NCBI GenBank assembly: GCA_014529385.2
Contig: CM043969.1
Coordinates: 71,512,676-71,576,675 of the forward strand
Source of the DNA: Adiantum capillus-veneris
Taxonomy: Eukaryota > Streptophyta > Polypodiopsida > Polypodiales > Pteridaceae
Reading direction: 5' to 3'
DNA length: 64,000 bases
The notes beneath the pieces were generated by a model, which saw only the letters and a list, made by a program, of their open reading frames with translations, searched no databases and was not told the DNA's origin. Shown in pieces: positions 21,701-34,051 of this stretch. The translations under genes and the position numbers were made by a program. How positions within the stretch are numbered: position 1 is the stretch's first letter; every line of letters starts with the position of its first letter.

Positions 21701-23547
21701 CTCTTCATTGATTTATCAAAAGAAAGAGGATTTACGAGTGGAATAGTACGACCACGCTCACTAGCATCTATATACATGTTCTTTCCCCTGTAGGTGAAGT
21801 GAATTCTCCTTTCAGGGAACTTCATGTTGGCAGCCATGCGATCAAACCATGGTGCCCCTAGGATAACATCCTGATGTTGGAGAGGAGAGATGAAAAAGTC
21901 TTCTTTGTCGACATAGCTTTGGACATGAAGCCTCAACTTCCCAATCAAGGGAGTAACGGAGGCTTGTTGTCCCTTGAAAGCTGCATCAGTTGTTACTATA
22001 TCTCCCATCTCAAAAGCTTGAATGCCCAACTTGGTGGCCAACTCTATTGATATGAAGTTCAGAGTAGAGCCAGGGTCAAACAAGATGAAGGCATCATGCT
22101 CTCTTACCTTTCCCCAAGCATAGGAGAGTGATGATCCTTTGCAATGAGCATCCTCTTTTGGAGCTTCGATGGTGGAAGCCCTAGGAGTCTCATTGCGAGT
22201 ATTCTTCTTGGGGCAAGAACGATAGCCATGTCCTTGCTCCCCACACTTGAAACATTTATGGTCCTTGCGAAAAGCTTCAAGCTCTTCAAGAGAGAGTTTG
22301 TTTTTACCTTTGTAAACACCCTTCTCCTTGGACCGATTGTTGTTGTTGTTGTTGTTGTTGGAAGTGCCTTGGGAATTATTTTGAGCATTGGATTTCCCCT
22401 TTGCATCATTTTTATCTTTGTTTTCCATGGGCTTGACATTACGTCTAGCCCCTTGATGGAAATTGATGCGTGAAGCAACCATGGTGTGGTGGATTACTTC
22501 GGTAATAGTACCGGGCCGTTGAGAGTTGATGTATTCGGCCATCTCTTCAGGTAATCCCGCACAGAATTGTTGTCTTTGTTCGGAAAAGTCTATCTTTTGA
22601 AAGATAGTAGCTTTGAGATGTAAATCCCAAAACTTGTCTACATACTTGTTGATAGACTCATGAGAGAGAAGCTTCAAGCCGCGCCATTCGGTAAGAACTT
22701 TATCTTTAGTATCGCTTGGAAGAAATTGCTTCATGATGGAAACTCGTAGAGTTTTCCATGTCTTTGGGGCTTCTCCATTGCCATGAAGGCTAGCCCACCA
22801 TTGACGAGCTGATTTTTGGAAGTGCATAGCTACATGGCGTAGCTTGGAGGACTCTGTGAAGCCCTTGTCCCCAAAGGCCGCATCAAATTGCTGGATGAAG
22901 GCCAACGCTTTGTCGGTAGCACCAAAGGTGCCATCGTAGGTGAGAAAAGAGATACTCTTTCCTTCCTCCTTGAACTTCTTTAGCTTTTGTGACCTTCACC
23001 ATGCAGGAAATGATTTGCGATGTCCTCCCCTCTTGTATTCTCTAGGAGAATAGCCATAACTTTCATCGGAAGAGGAGGAAGGTGAAGAAGAAGGAGAAGA
23101 GGGTGACCTCTTCCTAGCCCTTTTCTTCCTTTGTTTCCTCTCTTGCCTTTCAGAGTGATGAGGAGAAGGACTATAGGTTGCTCTTTTCCTCTTGGGAGGA
23201 GTAGGCGATCGTCTAGACTGCCGTCTTCGTGGAGCCACATCTTCAGAAGAACTTAGATTGTCATTGCTTTCTTTCTCTTTGGATTCCTCCTCTCGAATGG
23301 GAGAGAGTCTTCTTTTGGGGCTCTCTTCAAGAGGCCTCCTAAGCTCTCTCTCCTCTGGGAGAGGAAGGGAAATTCCATAAGCACGAAGTTGTTGAGTAAC
23401 TTCGGCTTGCAAAGCAGGGTTGCCCATAGCTTGTTGCAACCTAGTGATGAGATAATTCACAAACATGGGAGCATTATCATTAGCACTTTCATGTGCAGAA
23501 TCAAAGCTATCAATGTTCATTCTACTCTCTTGATTATTGTCAGCCAT
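18760..23547 (-). pseudogene. Gag-pol polyprotein of element B, interrupted by two TGA codons
   Basis: This is a single 1,596-codon frame starting at MADNN, the same start as in D. The upstream Met at 23589 is not shared. In-frame TGA codons lie at 22996-22998 and 18874-18876. Numbered from the internal Met at 22905: capsid domain 1-160, CCHC knuckle CFKCGEQGHGYRSC about 218-231, protease motif FDPGST at 276-281, RT with YRMCVDYRALN near 522 and FFDD at 623-626, RNase H from about 767, integrase HHCC zinc finger about 953-993, and catalytic D1023, D1084 and E1120. After the second TGA the frame continues with YLIKFKNYPFEDARWMQ, a chromodomain-like segment, to a TAA at 18760. Before the first TGA lies an Arg/Ser-rich gag N-terminus. 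Both stops can be explained by C-to-T change at CGA. The element could encode nearly everything but not one continuous product. Confidence 0.9.
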
Positions 23548-23589
23548 GTTAACAAAATTTATGTTTATACTTAGTGTATGCTTTGGCAA

Positions 23590-23948
23590 TACAAAACCTT
23601 AGTTGCCACTCCTCTTAGCCTTTGAAAATCGGCTCTTAAGTATCTACACCCACGGCTCAAAGTGGTTAATTATAGAGAGTAGAGGAGTAGGTCTAACATA
23701 GCAGAGTTGCCAAGGGCTAGCTCCTTTCGGACTTCTTATGGCTCAATAATGGTAAAGCCGTAGGCAAGTCTAAAAAGACTCCATTATTAAGTCCAAAGCT
23801 CCCGAGGTGTGCACCATCCCCCACATAGTGGGCTTAACAAAACCGATATTAGATCCCAGTTCCACTTACTCTATTATAATTAACAACATCAACCATTCAT
23901 AGGCTACTTAAGGACCTCTCTTCTTAAGCAAGAAAAGAGAAACCAAAT
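23590..23948. other. Leader region of element B
   Basis: Sequence between PBS and gag start. It resembles the leader of D (52941-53344). No gene is seen. Confidence 0.7.
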
Positions 23949-23960
23949 GCTCTGCTACCA
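23949..23960 (-). promoter_or_regulatory. Primer binding site of element B (initiator-Met type)
   Basis: The minus strand reads TGGTAGCAGAGC, one base off the usual TGGTATCAGAGC complement of plant initiator tRNA-Met. It lies one base from the 5' LTR. Confidence 0.85.
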
Positions 23961-23961
23961 A

Positions 23962-25469
23962 TGTAATGGAATTTGCCTATTCAATTTGAGAGTAGCGGAA
24001 TTAAATGAGAGTACTTTCAAAAAATGATTTTGTGAGCATAGCGGGTTGACATAATTGAAGATAGAAACATAATCATAGCAATTAGTTAGCTTGGCATAGA
24101 CAATACTTTTGCAAGAGAGAGAATTTAGAGAACATGACAACAGTTGAGGACCGGATTTATGTGGAGCCGGTCGCCCCTCCAATAGGCATTTGTATTATGA
24201 TTTCTCCCATAAAGAGAGACTTGTTACAATACATTCTTTGTGTTCCTTGTGACCTAGGTGAAGCAATGAAGATGGAAAGCTTCATGCATCACCATCATAG
24301 CATAACCTAAACTTGAAGAAAGCTTTAACTATACCAAGCCTCAGTCCCAAGACCTCAAACACCTTCGAAGGTGGAGAGAGCTAGCAAGGAATGAGGGTAG
24401 GGAAGAGGAAGAAGAAACATTTCATAGGAGAAAGAATTAGTTCCTCACTTATCATACTCTTGTTGCTAGCATACATAATAGCATAGTAATGAAGAAGAAG
24501 GAGATGGCAAGCTTAAGCATTGAAGCATGGCTCTTGGTTGGATTTGCACTCCATAGCCAAGAGTGTTGGTGTAGGCTCTCAACCTCTACTTGCTTGGAGA
24601 AGGAGAGGGAGCTCTTGCACTTTGCATAGTACACAATGAGAGTGTTTGTGAGTGTGTGTGTGGGTGAGTATACCCCCTAAGCACCCCCCTAGATTTCTTG
24701 GGTCGACCCCCCCTTGTAGCTCATGCTTGAAGCTCATTGGACCCCTCCATGCCTAACCAATCACAAGCAGGAGCCATTACAAGCAACAGGGATAGCCTTG
24801 GGACAATTGTTCCCCTTTTCCCTTTGAGAGAGAGGACTTGATAAATGCAAAAACAATTAGATAATTCAAGTAATTTATCATTGGACCCCTTTGAAGCCTA
24901 GCCAATAGGCTTCAAGCAACACATGAAGGTAACATGGGTAGGGACCTGACATGTGTCCTTGCTGCCTCTTCAAGTTGGGGCTTCCCTTGTGAGTTTGAAT
25001 GTGTGTTCTCTCTCTAATCCCTAGGAAAAGGGCTCGCCCCCCCTCTTGTAGGGATACTTTTGACTTTAGGAGCTCAAGCACCTTAGTCATCAAGCATGAC
25101 AAAGCACTTGGACTAGAGGGTATTCCCACAAGCATCTCAGGCAAGCATGTCAAGGCACCTCAAGCACCTTAATCAAGCGGCAAGTCAAGCACCTCAAGCA
25201 TGGAGTAAGTCAAGCACCTCAAGCACCTTAATCAAGCACCTCAAGCAGGACAAACACCTCAAACACGACAAGCACCTCAAGCAGGTCAAGCACCTCGAGC
25301 TTGGGCCGGGTTCCCACCTCAAGCTCATCCCTAGCTTACCTAAGGTCAAAGGACTTTTACACACATTATTGGAGGTCTTCAATGAAGCTAACCCTAAGGT
25401 CTTATGCTCCATTGGTTAGCCTTGCTCTTGATAGACCATCTCCCATTTGGGCCCCTTTACTATTGGCCC
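23962..25469 (-). repeat. 5' LTR of element B, outer end missing
   Basis: It matches 16762-18270 with about 1.5% differences, including small indels, and then diverges after TATTGGCCC. The corresponding last 130 bp of the other LTR (18271-18399) have no partner here. This removes the U3 start of the 5' LTR. Confidence 0.88.
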
Positions 25470-25647
25470 AAAAATTTACAATTTTAGTGGCAAAAATACA
25501 CTAAACCTAGCTTATTGCAAACATTGGGAATCTCAGATAGCCCCGAAATGGAAGAGCATGACAGATGTAGAAAAGTTGAGTGCCCAATACATCCACAATC
25601 ACTCTTTCACCACGGCAAGTACATCTATTGAAATCTACTACACCCTT

Positions 25648-25690
25648 GCATGGAGAACTGGTGTGTGTGTGTGTGTGTGTGTGCATGTAT

Positions 25691-25771
<81 letters not shown>

Positions 25772-25823
25772 GCCATAGATGCATGGAGAACTGGTGTGTG
25801 TGTGTGTGTGTGTGTGCATTTAT

Positions 25824-25888
<65 letters not shown>

Positions 25889-25903
25889 GCCATAGAGGCA
25901 TCC
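25648..25903. repeat. Tandemly duplicated compound microsatellite (GT)n(AG)n
   Basis: Two units begin GCATGGAGAACTGG at 25648 and 25781. Each holds a GT tract, a short spacer, a long AG tract, and the tail ATTAGCCATAGA. The duplication includes the unique flanks, so it is a segmental copy and not slippage. Confidence 0.9.
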
Positions 25904-26039
25904 ATGTGTCACTTAAAGGGTTACTCTACTTTTCCTGTTGAAATCCATAAAGAAACTCCAGGGCCTCAAATTTAATACTCTGATATCTATACGGCTTGAG
26001 AAATCCTCGAGCACTAAAGCCTTCCATGGATCAAAAAGT

Positions 26040-26084
<45 letters not shown>
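26040..26084. repeat. (CT)n microsatellite
   Basis: Uninterrupted CT repeat. Confidence 0.95.
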
Positions 26085-26087
<3 letters not shown>

Positions 26088-26296
26088 GCGTGGGTGAAGC
26101 ACCACTTTTTTCAAGAATGTAGAACCTCATAGGCATCAAAAATCGAGACGGCTGTATCCACCATTCCCATGCCACTCTGATTAGGGAGCATGAGGTTTGG
26201 TAAATTGTCTTGTGAGAGAAGTTAGAACTATAGTGCCACAAGTCTAGGGCTCCTGGTCCCAACTCAGTGGCAACAGCTCTCGTGTACGTGCACACA

Positions 26297-26297
<1 letters not shown>

Positions 26298-26344
<47 letters not shown>

Positions 26345-26380
26345 GGATAGAGGGATAGAGAGAGAAAGAGAGAGAGAGCA
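26298..26380. repeat. Compound microsatellite (GT)n(GA)n
   Basis: A GT run is followed by an interrupted GA run, the reverse-complement form of the (CT)n(CA)n class. Confidence 0.95.
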
Positions 26381-26384
26381 CTTG

Positions 26385-27254
26385 CGCCCAGCCCCCATGG
26401 CAGTTGTGTTAGTTCCCTTTCAATGCTTCTCCTCTACATGCAATGAGATTGGCCTTGCGACTATGCTTTTCGGCCTTTCATTTCTCATCTCCTTGCCACA
26501 CAAGTGGTTTCATCATTTGTGGCTATTCTTGCACCTTGCTCAACTACGTGATGGACGTTAGGAGTGGAGGAGGTCCTTCCTACACACTCACAACATATCT
26601 TGCATTGGAATGCATAAGCTCAATGTTTTGAAATATATATATATTGTGGGAACTATTTAGTTCGCAAGGAAAAATGAAACCAATCATGCTACCTTTCCAA
26701 GAAAAAAGACACCTGCTTAGAAGTGGAAGCAAGATAGGAAAGTGTCTATGTGTTACCACGATAAAAGATCACGCCCTCTTGGTATAGAAAGCCCTAAAAG
26801 GAAGAACTCATGTAATGAAGAGCGAGTTTAAACTCTGTTGATATCTGAGGTGTCTTTTGAAGAACTTGGAATTGTTTACAATCTCAAGAAAGGGGAAGAT
26901 AACACAAAAATAATAGTAAGCTCGTTTATGTATAAAAGGGAACTGAGTAAAAGGGATAGGGGATTAGATAAGGTAGGCAGCTAACCAAAAAGATGCCTCA
27001 TATGGCACTAGATCAATATATGAAAGAATAAGAAGGATGTTGCTATCGGTTATGACAATATGCATATGAGGCATGGTGACATATTCAAGCCAATAGTGAG
27101 GCTAGTGCATTTTGCTGTAGGCATGAGAGGGAAAACCTATGGCAAAGTAGATTTTTGATAGTTTAATTTAGAATCAAAATGGACTAAATTGTAGAAAAGC
27201 GTGGATGTGCATGTCCATATAGCCATAAAGATTGAGTACAATCCATCAAATGGA
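26385..27254. other. Intergenic, no gene seen
   Basis: AT-rich, with no convincing coding or repeat signal before the truncated start of element C. Confidence 0.5.
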
Positions 27255-27282
27255 TGGTGGCAAAGAAAAATTCAACATACTT

Positions 27283-30200
27283 ATCTACATTATAATTCAA
27301 AGAGGGAAGAGAGAAAACAAGAGAAGAAAAAGGCGAGAAAGAGGCCACCCTCTTCTCCGTCTTCTTCATCCTTTTCCTCTTCTAAATAAATTGATGGTGC
27401 AAACAAGGAGGAACAAGGGAAGAAAAAGGAAAGAAAGAGGTCACCCTCTTCTCCATCCTCCTCATACTCTTCCTCTTTTGAAGAAAGTGATGGTGCAGCT
27501 CTCAAACCACCTAAAAGAAGAGGCCATAGGAAATCCAATGCCGCATGGAAGAGGTCGTCCAAGCTCAAAAATTGCAAAGAGGGAGGAAAGAACATCTCTT
27601 TCCTTACCTACAATGGCACTTTTGGTTCTATGGAAAAAGTCTTGGCCTTTATCCAACAATTTCATGGGGCGTTTGGAGATGAGGGCTTCACGGAGTCCTC
27701 TAAGATACGTCATGTAGCCATGCATTTTCCAAAGTATGCCGCCAGGCAATGGTGGTCTAGCCTACGAGCAAACAGTGAAGCTCTACGAACATGGAAAGCT
27801 TTAAGAGCCTCCATCATGAAGGAGTTTTTGGCTACCGATGCCAAAGACAAAGTACTCACTGAATGGAAAATCTTAAAGCTCTTTCCCTACAAATCTATTC
27901 ATAAAGATGTAGACAAGTTTTGGGATTTATACCTCAAAGCCACTATCTTGTGTGAGTTAATTGAGGATATGGCGGAATATGTTAACTCCCAAAGGCCATG
28001 CACCATATCTGTGGTCATACACCATACCATGGTGGCTTCAAGAATCAACTTCCAACAAGGGGCTAAGATAAATCTTAAGCCCACGGAAAACAAGGACTAT
28101 AACGAGCCTAAGGGGAAGGAAAACGTCAAAAAGTCTCCCAAAGACAACGCCAAAAACAACAAAGCTAAAGAGAAGGGAGTTTATAAAGGCAAAAATAAAC
28201 TCTCTCCTAAAGAGATAGAGGGTTATAAAAAAGATAACCGTTGTTTCAAGTGTGGAGAGCAAGGGCATGCCTATCGTGCTTGCCCCCACAAGAATACACG
28301 TAATGGGCCTCCTAGAGCTACCTTCAATAAGTGGATGCTCATCACAAAGGATCTCCTCTATGCCATGCTTGGGGAAAGGGGAGAGAACATGATGCTTTTA
28401 TTCTCTTTGACCCTGGTTGTTCTCACGATTTCATATCCACAGAGTTGGCCACCAAGATAGGTATCCAAGCCTATGAGATGGGATATGTCCTACCTACTGA
28501 TGGTGATTTCAAGGGGCGGGAAGCCTCAGCCACTCCCTTAATTGGGAAATTGAGGCTCCATGTCCAAAGCTATGTGGATAAGGAGGATTTCTTCATCTCT
28601 CCTCTCAAGCATGAGGATGTAGTCCTAGGGACACCATGGTTTGGTTGCACGGCTGCCAATGTTAAATTCCTTGAAAGGCAAATCTACTTTAGGTTCAAGG
28701 AAAAATATATGTACATACATGCTAAGGAGTTGGTTAGTACCATACCCCTTGTACATAAGCAAGCTTTCAATAAGTCAATAAAGAGCTCTATTTCCATGTA
28801 CATGATTCTTGTTAAAGATTCTCAAAATGAACCTAATGCTTTAGCAAAAGAAAATATAAACAATCAAAAGGAATTAGAGTTATCCAACTTCCTCAAGGGG
28901 TTCCAAGATGTTTTTATTGATGATATCCCTTGCGAACTACCTCCCAAACGAGACAATAACTACCATGCAATTGAACTTCTTCCAGGAAGCTCACTGCCTA
29001 ATAAACCCCCTTACAGTGAGTTTCTCAATATCAACAAGAGGAGATTATGCAGCAAGTGCATGAGTTGGTTGAGAAAGGCATGGTTAGGCCTAGCTCATCT
29101 ACATTTTGTTCACCAATGTTATTAGTGCAAAAGAAAGACGGCACTAAATATGATCACTATCAAGAATAGGTTTCCCATTCTGTGGGTAGAAGACCTATTT
29201 GATAAGCTACATGGGTTGACCTACTTTAGTAGGATTGATCTAAAACGTGGCTACCATCAAATAAGGATAGTTGATCAAGACATTGTAAAGACCGCATTTC
29301 ACACTACATTTGGTCTTTATGAGTACATTGTCATGACTTTTGGCTTGATCAATGTAGCAACCACATTCAACTGCTTGATGGAGAAGCTATTTAGGCCTCA
29401 TCAAACCTTTACTGGAGTGTTCTTTGATGATATAATCATCTACTCTAATTCATTAGACAAACACAAGCAACACCTCCAGGTAATATTTCAAGTTTTACGA
29501 GACAATAAACTTTATATTAATCAAAAGAAAAGTGATTTTTTCTTACAAGAGATTCAATATTCAGGTCACATCATCTCTCAAGATGGCATCCAAATGGATC
29601 CATCAAAGCTAGAGGTAATAAAGGGATGGCCTAATCCAAGGAATGTGCATGAAGTAAGAAGCTTTATAGGTATGTGTGCATACTATAGACGCTTCATAGA
29701 AAATTTCTCACAAATCGTAGGACCATTACATGACCCAACAAAGAAAAAAGTTAGGTACATATGGTCCACCATGGAGAACAATGCTTTTGAAAAGCTTAAA
29801 GAGAAGCTTATCTCTCAACTTGTGCTTACACTGCTGGATCTCTCAAAGCCATTTGAGATCTAATGTGACGCTTGTGGTGATTGCCTTGGATTTGTTTTGC
29901 TCCAAGAAGGGCATGCTATACCCTATGAAATTCAAAGGCTTGACTCTGTTGAGAAAGCTCTAGGTATATATGAGAAGGAACTCTTAGCAGTTCTACATGC
30001 TCTAGACTCATGGAAGCACTATTTTTTTGGGGACTCTTTTCATTCTGCAAATGGATCACCAAAGACTTAAGTACTTCATGATGTAGACCAGGCTCTCCAA
30101 CAAACAAATGAGGTGGACAAATTTCCTTTCGCAATTTCATTTTCATATTGGTCACATTGCTGGCAACAATAATCAAGTGGCCGATGCACTCTCAAGACGG

Positions 30201-31685
30201 TCGAGAGTGAATGCGGTATCCATAGCAACTCACAATGATCTATCTTCTATGATAGATGAGTACGTTATCGATCCCAATTTTAGAGATGTGATTTCAGCCC
30301 TTGCACTAGGAAAGAAGGAAGAACCATTTACCCTACAATATGGTTATCTTCTCTATAGAAATAGACTATGCATTACTAGCTCACTACGTGAGAAAGTAAT
30401 GTATGAATCTCATGCTCCTCCTTATGTGGGGCATAGAGGGATTCAGTCAACCCTAAAAGGGATAGAGACATATTTCTATTGGCCTACCATGAAAGTAAAC
30501 ATACAAGAGTATGTTTCAAAATGTGCGGTATGCCAAAAGAGAAAGTTTGATAGAGGGAAGCAACCTCGGTTTCTTCAACCTTTACCAATCCCTAATTCAC
30601 CATGGGAGAGCAATCCATGAATTTTATCTTTGGATCGCCCAAGTCTATCCATGGGAATACAGATTATGGACAATAGTAGACAAGTTTAATAAACAAGAGC
30701 ATTTGATACCTGTCAAAAAGACTATCAAGGCCCATCAAATAGCAACCCTGTTTATATCACAAATCTTCAAATGCCATGGCTTGCCAATGTCTATAGTGTC
30801 GGATAGAGATCCTAGAATGACCATTAATTTTTGGAAGGTTCTCTTTGAGAATTTAGGTACAAGGCTAAACTTCTCTTTGGCCTATCATCCCCAAATAGAT
30901 GGCCAAAGTGAAATAGCTAACCTAACCATTCTTGATCTACTAAAAGCTTATGTCATAGAAGTAGATCAAAATTTCTAATGAGAGAAGTACTTACCCTTAG
31001 TGGAGTATGCCTACAATAACATTGTACATACTTCCATGGGAAAAGTACCTTTTGAGGTGATAGAGGGAACATCAAAAAGTACCCTGTTACTCAAGGTACA
31101 TGGGAAGATCTTCGCTGCAGATGAATATAGCCGAACCTGCAAGAATATTTCCAAAAGATTAAGAATGCTATATCCATCTCTCAGCAAAGACAAAAGGTTG
31201 CTGCTTATAAGCACAAAAGAGCCCTAGCCTTTAAACAAAATGATTGGGTCTTACGTAAGTTTCCCAAGGCTCGATTAAGGCACACAACGTGCAAGGATCC
31301 TACAAGACACCAAAAGTACTATGCTAAGTTAGCAAAAAGGTACTATGGTCCCTTTGAGATTCTTAGGTCAATCAATGAGATGACTTATCAACTTACCATT
31401 GGCTCATACACAATGATTATCATGTGATGCTACTAAAGCCTTACAAAGGAGATCCCCCTCAAGAAGCAATCATTGAAGACCCACCGGAGATAGAGGACCA
31501 AGAAGAGGTACTTCAGCCCGAGTCCATCCTCCAATACGAAGACAAGGTATTATGAGGCGTTAAGACTATCCGACAATATCTTATCAAGTTTAAAAATTAT
31601 TCTTTTGAAGATGCTAGATGGATGCAAGGCATGCAATTAAAGGATAACCTAAACTTGTCAATGCTTACAATGATTCCCTAGAGTA
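27283..31685 (+). pseudogene. Decayed gag-pol of element C
   Basis: Segments in several frames match B and D in order: RS-rich gag (27290-27560), capsid (27600-28060), CCHC knuckle CFKCGEQGHAYRACP (about 28245), protease FDPGC at about 28408, RT pieces with FFDDIIIYS at about 29421, RNase H (about 29870-30180), integrase zinc finger and core (30400-31000), and chromodomain-like YLIKFKNYSFEDARWMQ (about 31575). A deletion near 29141 removes the RT segment corresponding to YRMCVDYRA of B. Frameshifts separate most domains. In the chromodomain region C keeps sense codons where B and D have TGA, so it is a useful reference for the family's original reading. Confidence 0.88.
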
Positions 31686-31997
31686 AGAAAATATAAATAT
31701 GTACAAATGAACAAAGTTTTTGTCTTATAAGACTTTGTTTTTTTGTGCCCAAATGTTAATAAGTATCCATGCTTAGGATCATGTTTGTGGAGACGACGTC
31801 TCCCAAACACCAAGTAGAGTTTGTCACTCTATTATGGAAGATTGATACAAACTAAAGTGCAGACATGCTTGCGAAAGCTAAGGCTCTCAGACACCAAATG
31901 GACTATTCATCCATTCTAGAATGGTGTTGTAGGGTAAAATAGGGATCCTCTAACCGCTAGCAAATGGACTAATGACTAGGCTTTATCTTTTCTACCT

Positions 31998-32017
31998 CAT
32001 AATCGAGGACGACTATG
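31998..32017. other. Conserved hairpin upstream of the polypurine tract (C)
   Basis: Same hairpin as at 18418 in B, with one stem mismatch (CATAATCG against CGACTATG). Confidence 0.6.
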
Positions 32018-32036
32018 ATTTCAAGAGAGAGGTTAA

Positions 32037-33543
32037 TATCTCATTCTCCAAAATGATTTTCTCATGTTAAACTGATCATTATATGGGGAAGTACCAGGGG
32101 AGTAAAAGCTAGAATATTGGTAAGGCTGCTAGACCGATCTCTGCGGGATCCAAAGGAGGAAAAATAGGGATCCAAAGCGGGACAGTCTGCAAAAGAGAAA
32201 TATGTTTCAATGAGGCTTAAAAGACCTAAGGTTCAGCTCCATTAATACCTTCATAGTCTAAGATTCCTGATTTTAATTCAATTGTCCAAAGGCCAAAGTA
32301 GGGGAATATTGGATGGTCATGGGAAGACTAAAAAGTCTTCCCACATCCCTAGGAAGGAGGGGGTGAGCCCTTTTAGTAGGGGATGAGAGATAAACACACA
32401 CACACACACACACTTGAAAGCTCCCCCTTTACAGAAAGGGAATACTGGGTATATGTCAGGTCCTAGGCCAGTTGCCTCCAATATCCCCTCAAATCCTATT
32501 GGATGGCCATAGGGTTGGATCAATTAGAATTAGGCTAGAGTAAATTTAGTTTAATCAATTTAAAAAATGCTTGATAAAAGAACCAATAGAAATTAAGCTC
32601 GCTAGAAGACTGTTGGACAGTCTACCAAGGGGTCCAATGAGCATCCAACAGCCCAATGGCTTGCTTGATTCCTATTGGCTAGAAGACTATGAGGTCCAAT
32701 GAGAGTTTAATTGAATTATTGAATTACCTAAAGCTCTCACAAAAGGGAAAAGGGGGACACTTGTCAAAAGGCTATCAATTATGCTTCTAATTTGTGTTTG
32801 GCTAAGCTTTGCAAGAGCCAATAAGATGCCAACATGAGTAAAAAGCAAGAGGGGTCAACCAAGAGAGAGCGAGTTTGGAATTTTAGTCTATCTTTTATGC
32901 TACACACACACACACACACACACAACTCATGTGTGCAAGAAGAACTCCATCTCCTTCTCCAAGCATTGAGAAGTAGAGGCCTACACCAACAACTCTTGGC
33001 TATGGTATGCAAATCCAACCAAGAGCCAAGCTTCAATGGCATGCTCATCTCCTCTACCATGCTAACTACTAAGCTATGCTATGCTATTAGAGTGATTATG
33101 TAAGGAGAATACTTCTTTCTTGTAAGATACATCTTTTTCCTCTCAATCTATCCTCATTCCGTGCTAGCTCTCACCATTTTTGAATGTGTGTGAGGTCTTG
33201 GGACTATTACAAGCATAATTTGGTGCATGAAGCTTCCATTTTCATTGCACCAACTAGTTTTGTTAAGGAACACAAATATTTTATCATACATAAATCTCCT
33301 TTGATGGGAGAAGCTATAATACAAATCCTTTATGGAGGGGGGACCGCCGACTCCATGTAAAATTGTTCTATTTCTCTCTCTTTTCAAGTATTGTCAATGC
33401 CAAATTATCTAGGTGTAAATTTCTATGTTGCTTTCTCAAATTAAGTACTCTCTCTATACTCATTAGGAACTTGTTCTTAATGAAATTCTCATTATGTTAT
33501 CAATTTCCACTACACACAAGTTACTAGTGCATTAAATGTTACA
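32037..33543 (+). repeat. 3' LTR of element C
   Basis: About 1.5 kb. It follows the polypurine tract and ends AAATGTTACA like the LTRs of D. The first 15 or so bases (TGTCATAATAATC in D) are missing. It contains CA tracts at 32393-32413 and 32903-32924, at places where the D LTRs also carry GT/CA tracts. Confidence 0.82.
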
Positions 33544-33977
33544 TTCATTATTAACTAAGATCATCCTCCAAAGCTACAATAAGGCAACTATAATAACTAA
33601 CTATCAATAGTGACATCTCATATAGAAAAATAGAGGAGATGACATTTAAACCCTCTGAGAAGACAATCCAATGAAAATCCACCCACATCAACGTGTTTAT
33701 CATTATAACCTTTTGGAAGCATAAAGTAATTGTTGACTGCTTTAAGTTTCTATATTGTTCCATTGAGATGGTTATTCGTTGATGTTCATTGGCTGGCAAA
33801 TGATTTAAGGTGATACATTTTTTTCCTTGTAGCATGGCCTAATTGTTGTAGGATCTATAGATGGGATGTATAACCTTGGTGTACATGGTGTATAATTTAT
33901 GAGGATTTGTAGACTTGCATATACTTTCTAAGATTTTGTTGTTCAATTAACCAAGAAAGGTGATGCATGAGTTCATA

Positions 33978-33981
<4 letters not shown>

Positions 33982-34047
<66 letters not shown>
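33982..34047. repeat. (CT)n microsatellite
   Basis: Uninterrupted CT repeat of about 33 units. Confidence 0.97.

Positions 34048-34051
<4 letters not shown>

Larger units (their letters stand above)
16762..25469 (-). mobile_element. Element B: chromovirus-type Ty3/gypsy LTR retrotransposon
   Basis: This is an 8.7-kb element on the minus strand with a full-length 3' LTR (16762-18399) and a 5' LTR (23962-25469) lacking about 130 bp at its outer end. PBS, leader, gag-pol frame and polypurine tract are all present in order. The LTRs differ at roughly twenty positions by eye (about 1.5%), so insertion is fairly recent but older than element A. Initiator-Met PBS, RT and integrase motifs and a C-terminal chromodomain-like segment place it in the chromovirus group (inference from family traits). 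The outer loss at 25469 explains why no target duplication is found. Confidence 0.92.
27255..33543 (+). mobile_element. Element C: 5'-truncated chromovirus relative of B and D
   Basis: Plus-strand copy of the same family. Similarity begins inside the RS-rich gag N-terminus and runs through pol, the chromodomain-like end, hairpin, polypurine tract and a 3' LTR. No 5' LTR, PBS or leader is present to the left. Many stops, indels and a more diverged LTR make it the oldest of the three copies. Confidence 0.88.

Noticed and set aside
22144-22473. Plus-strand 109-codon frame inside element B
   Set aside because: It is the antisense shadow of gag, including a Val run opposite the Asn run of gag.
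22996-22998. Programmed readthrough or selenocysteine use at the TGA in gag of B
   Set aside because: The related copy D has a TAA about 13 codons away instead, and further stops elsewhere in D are TAG and TGA. C has sense codons. Decay is simpler.
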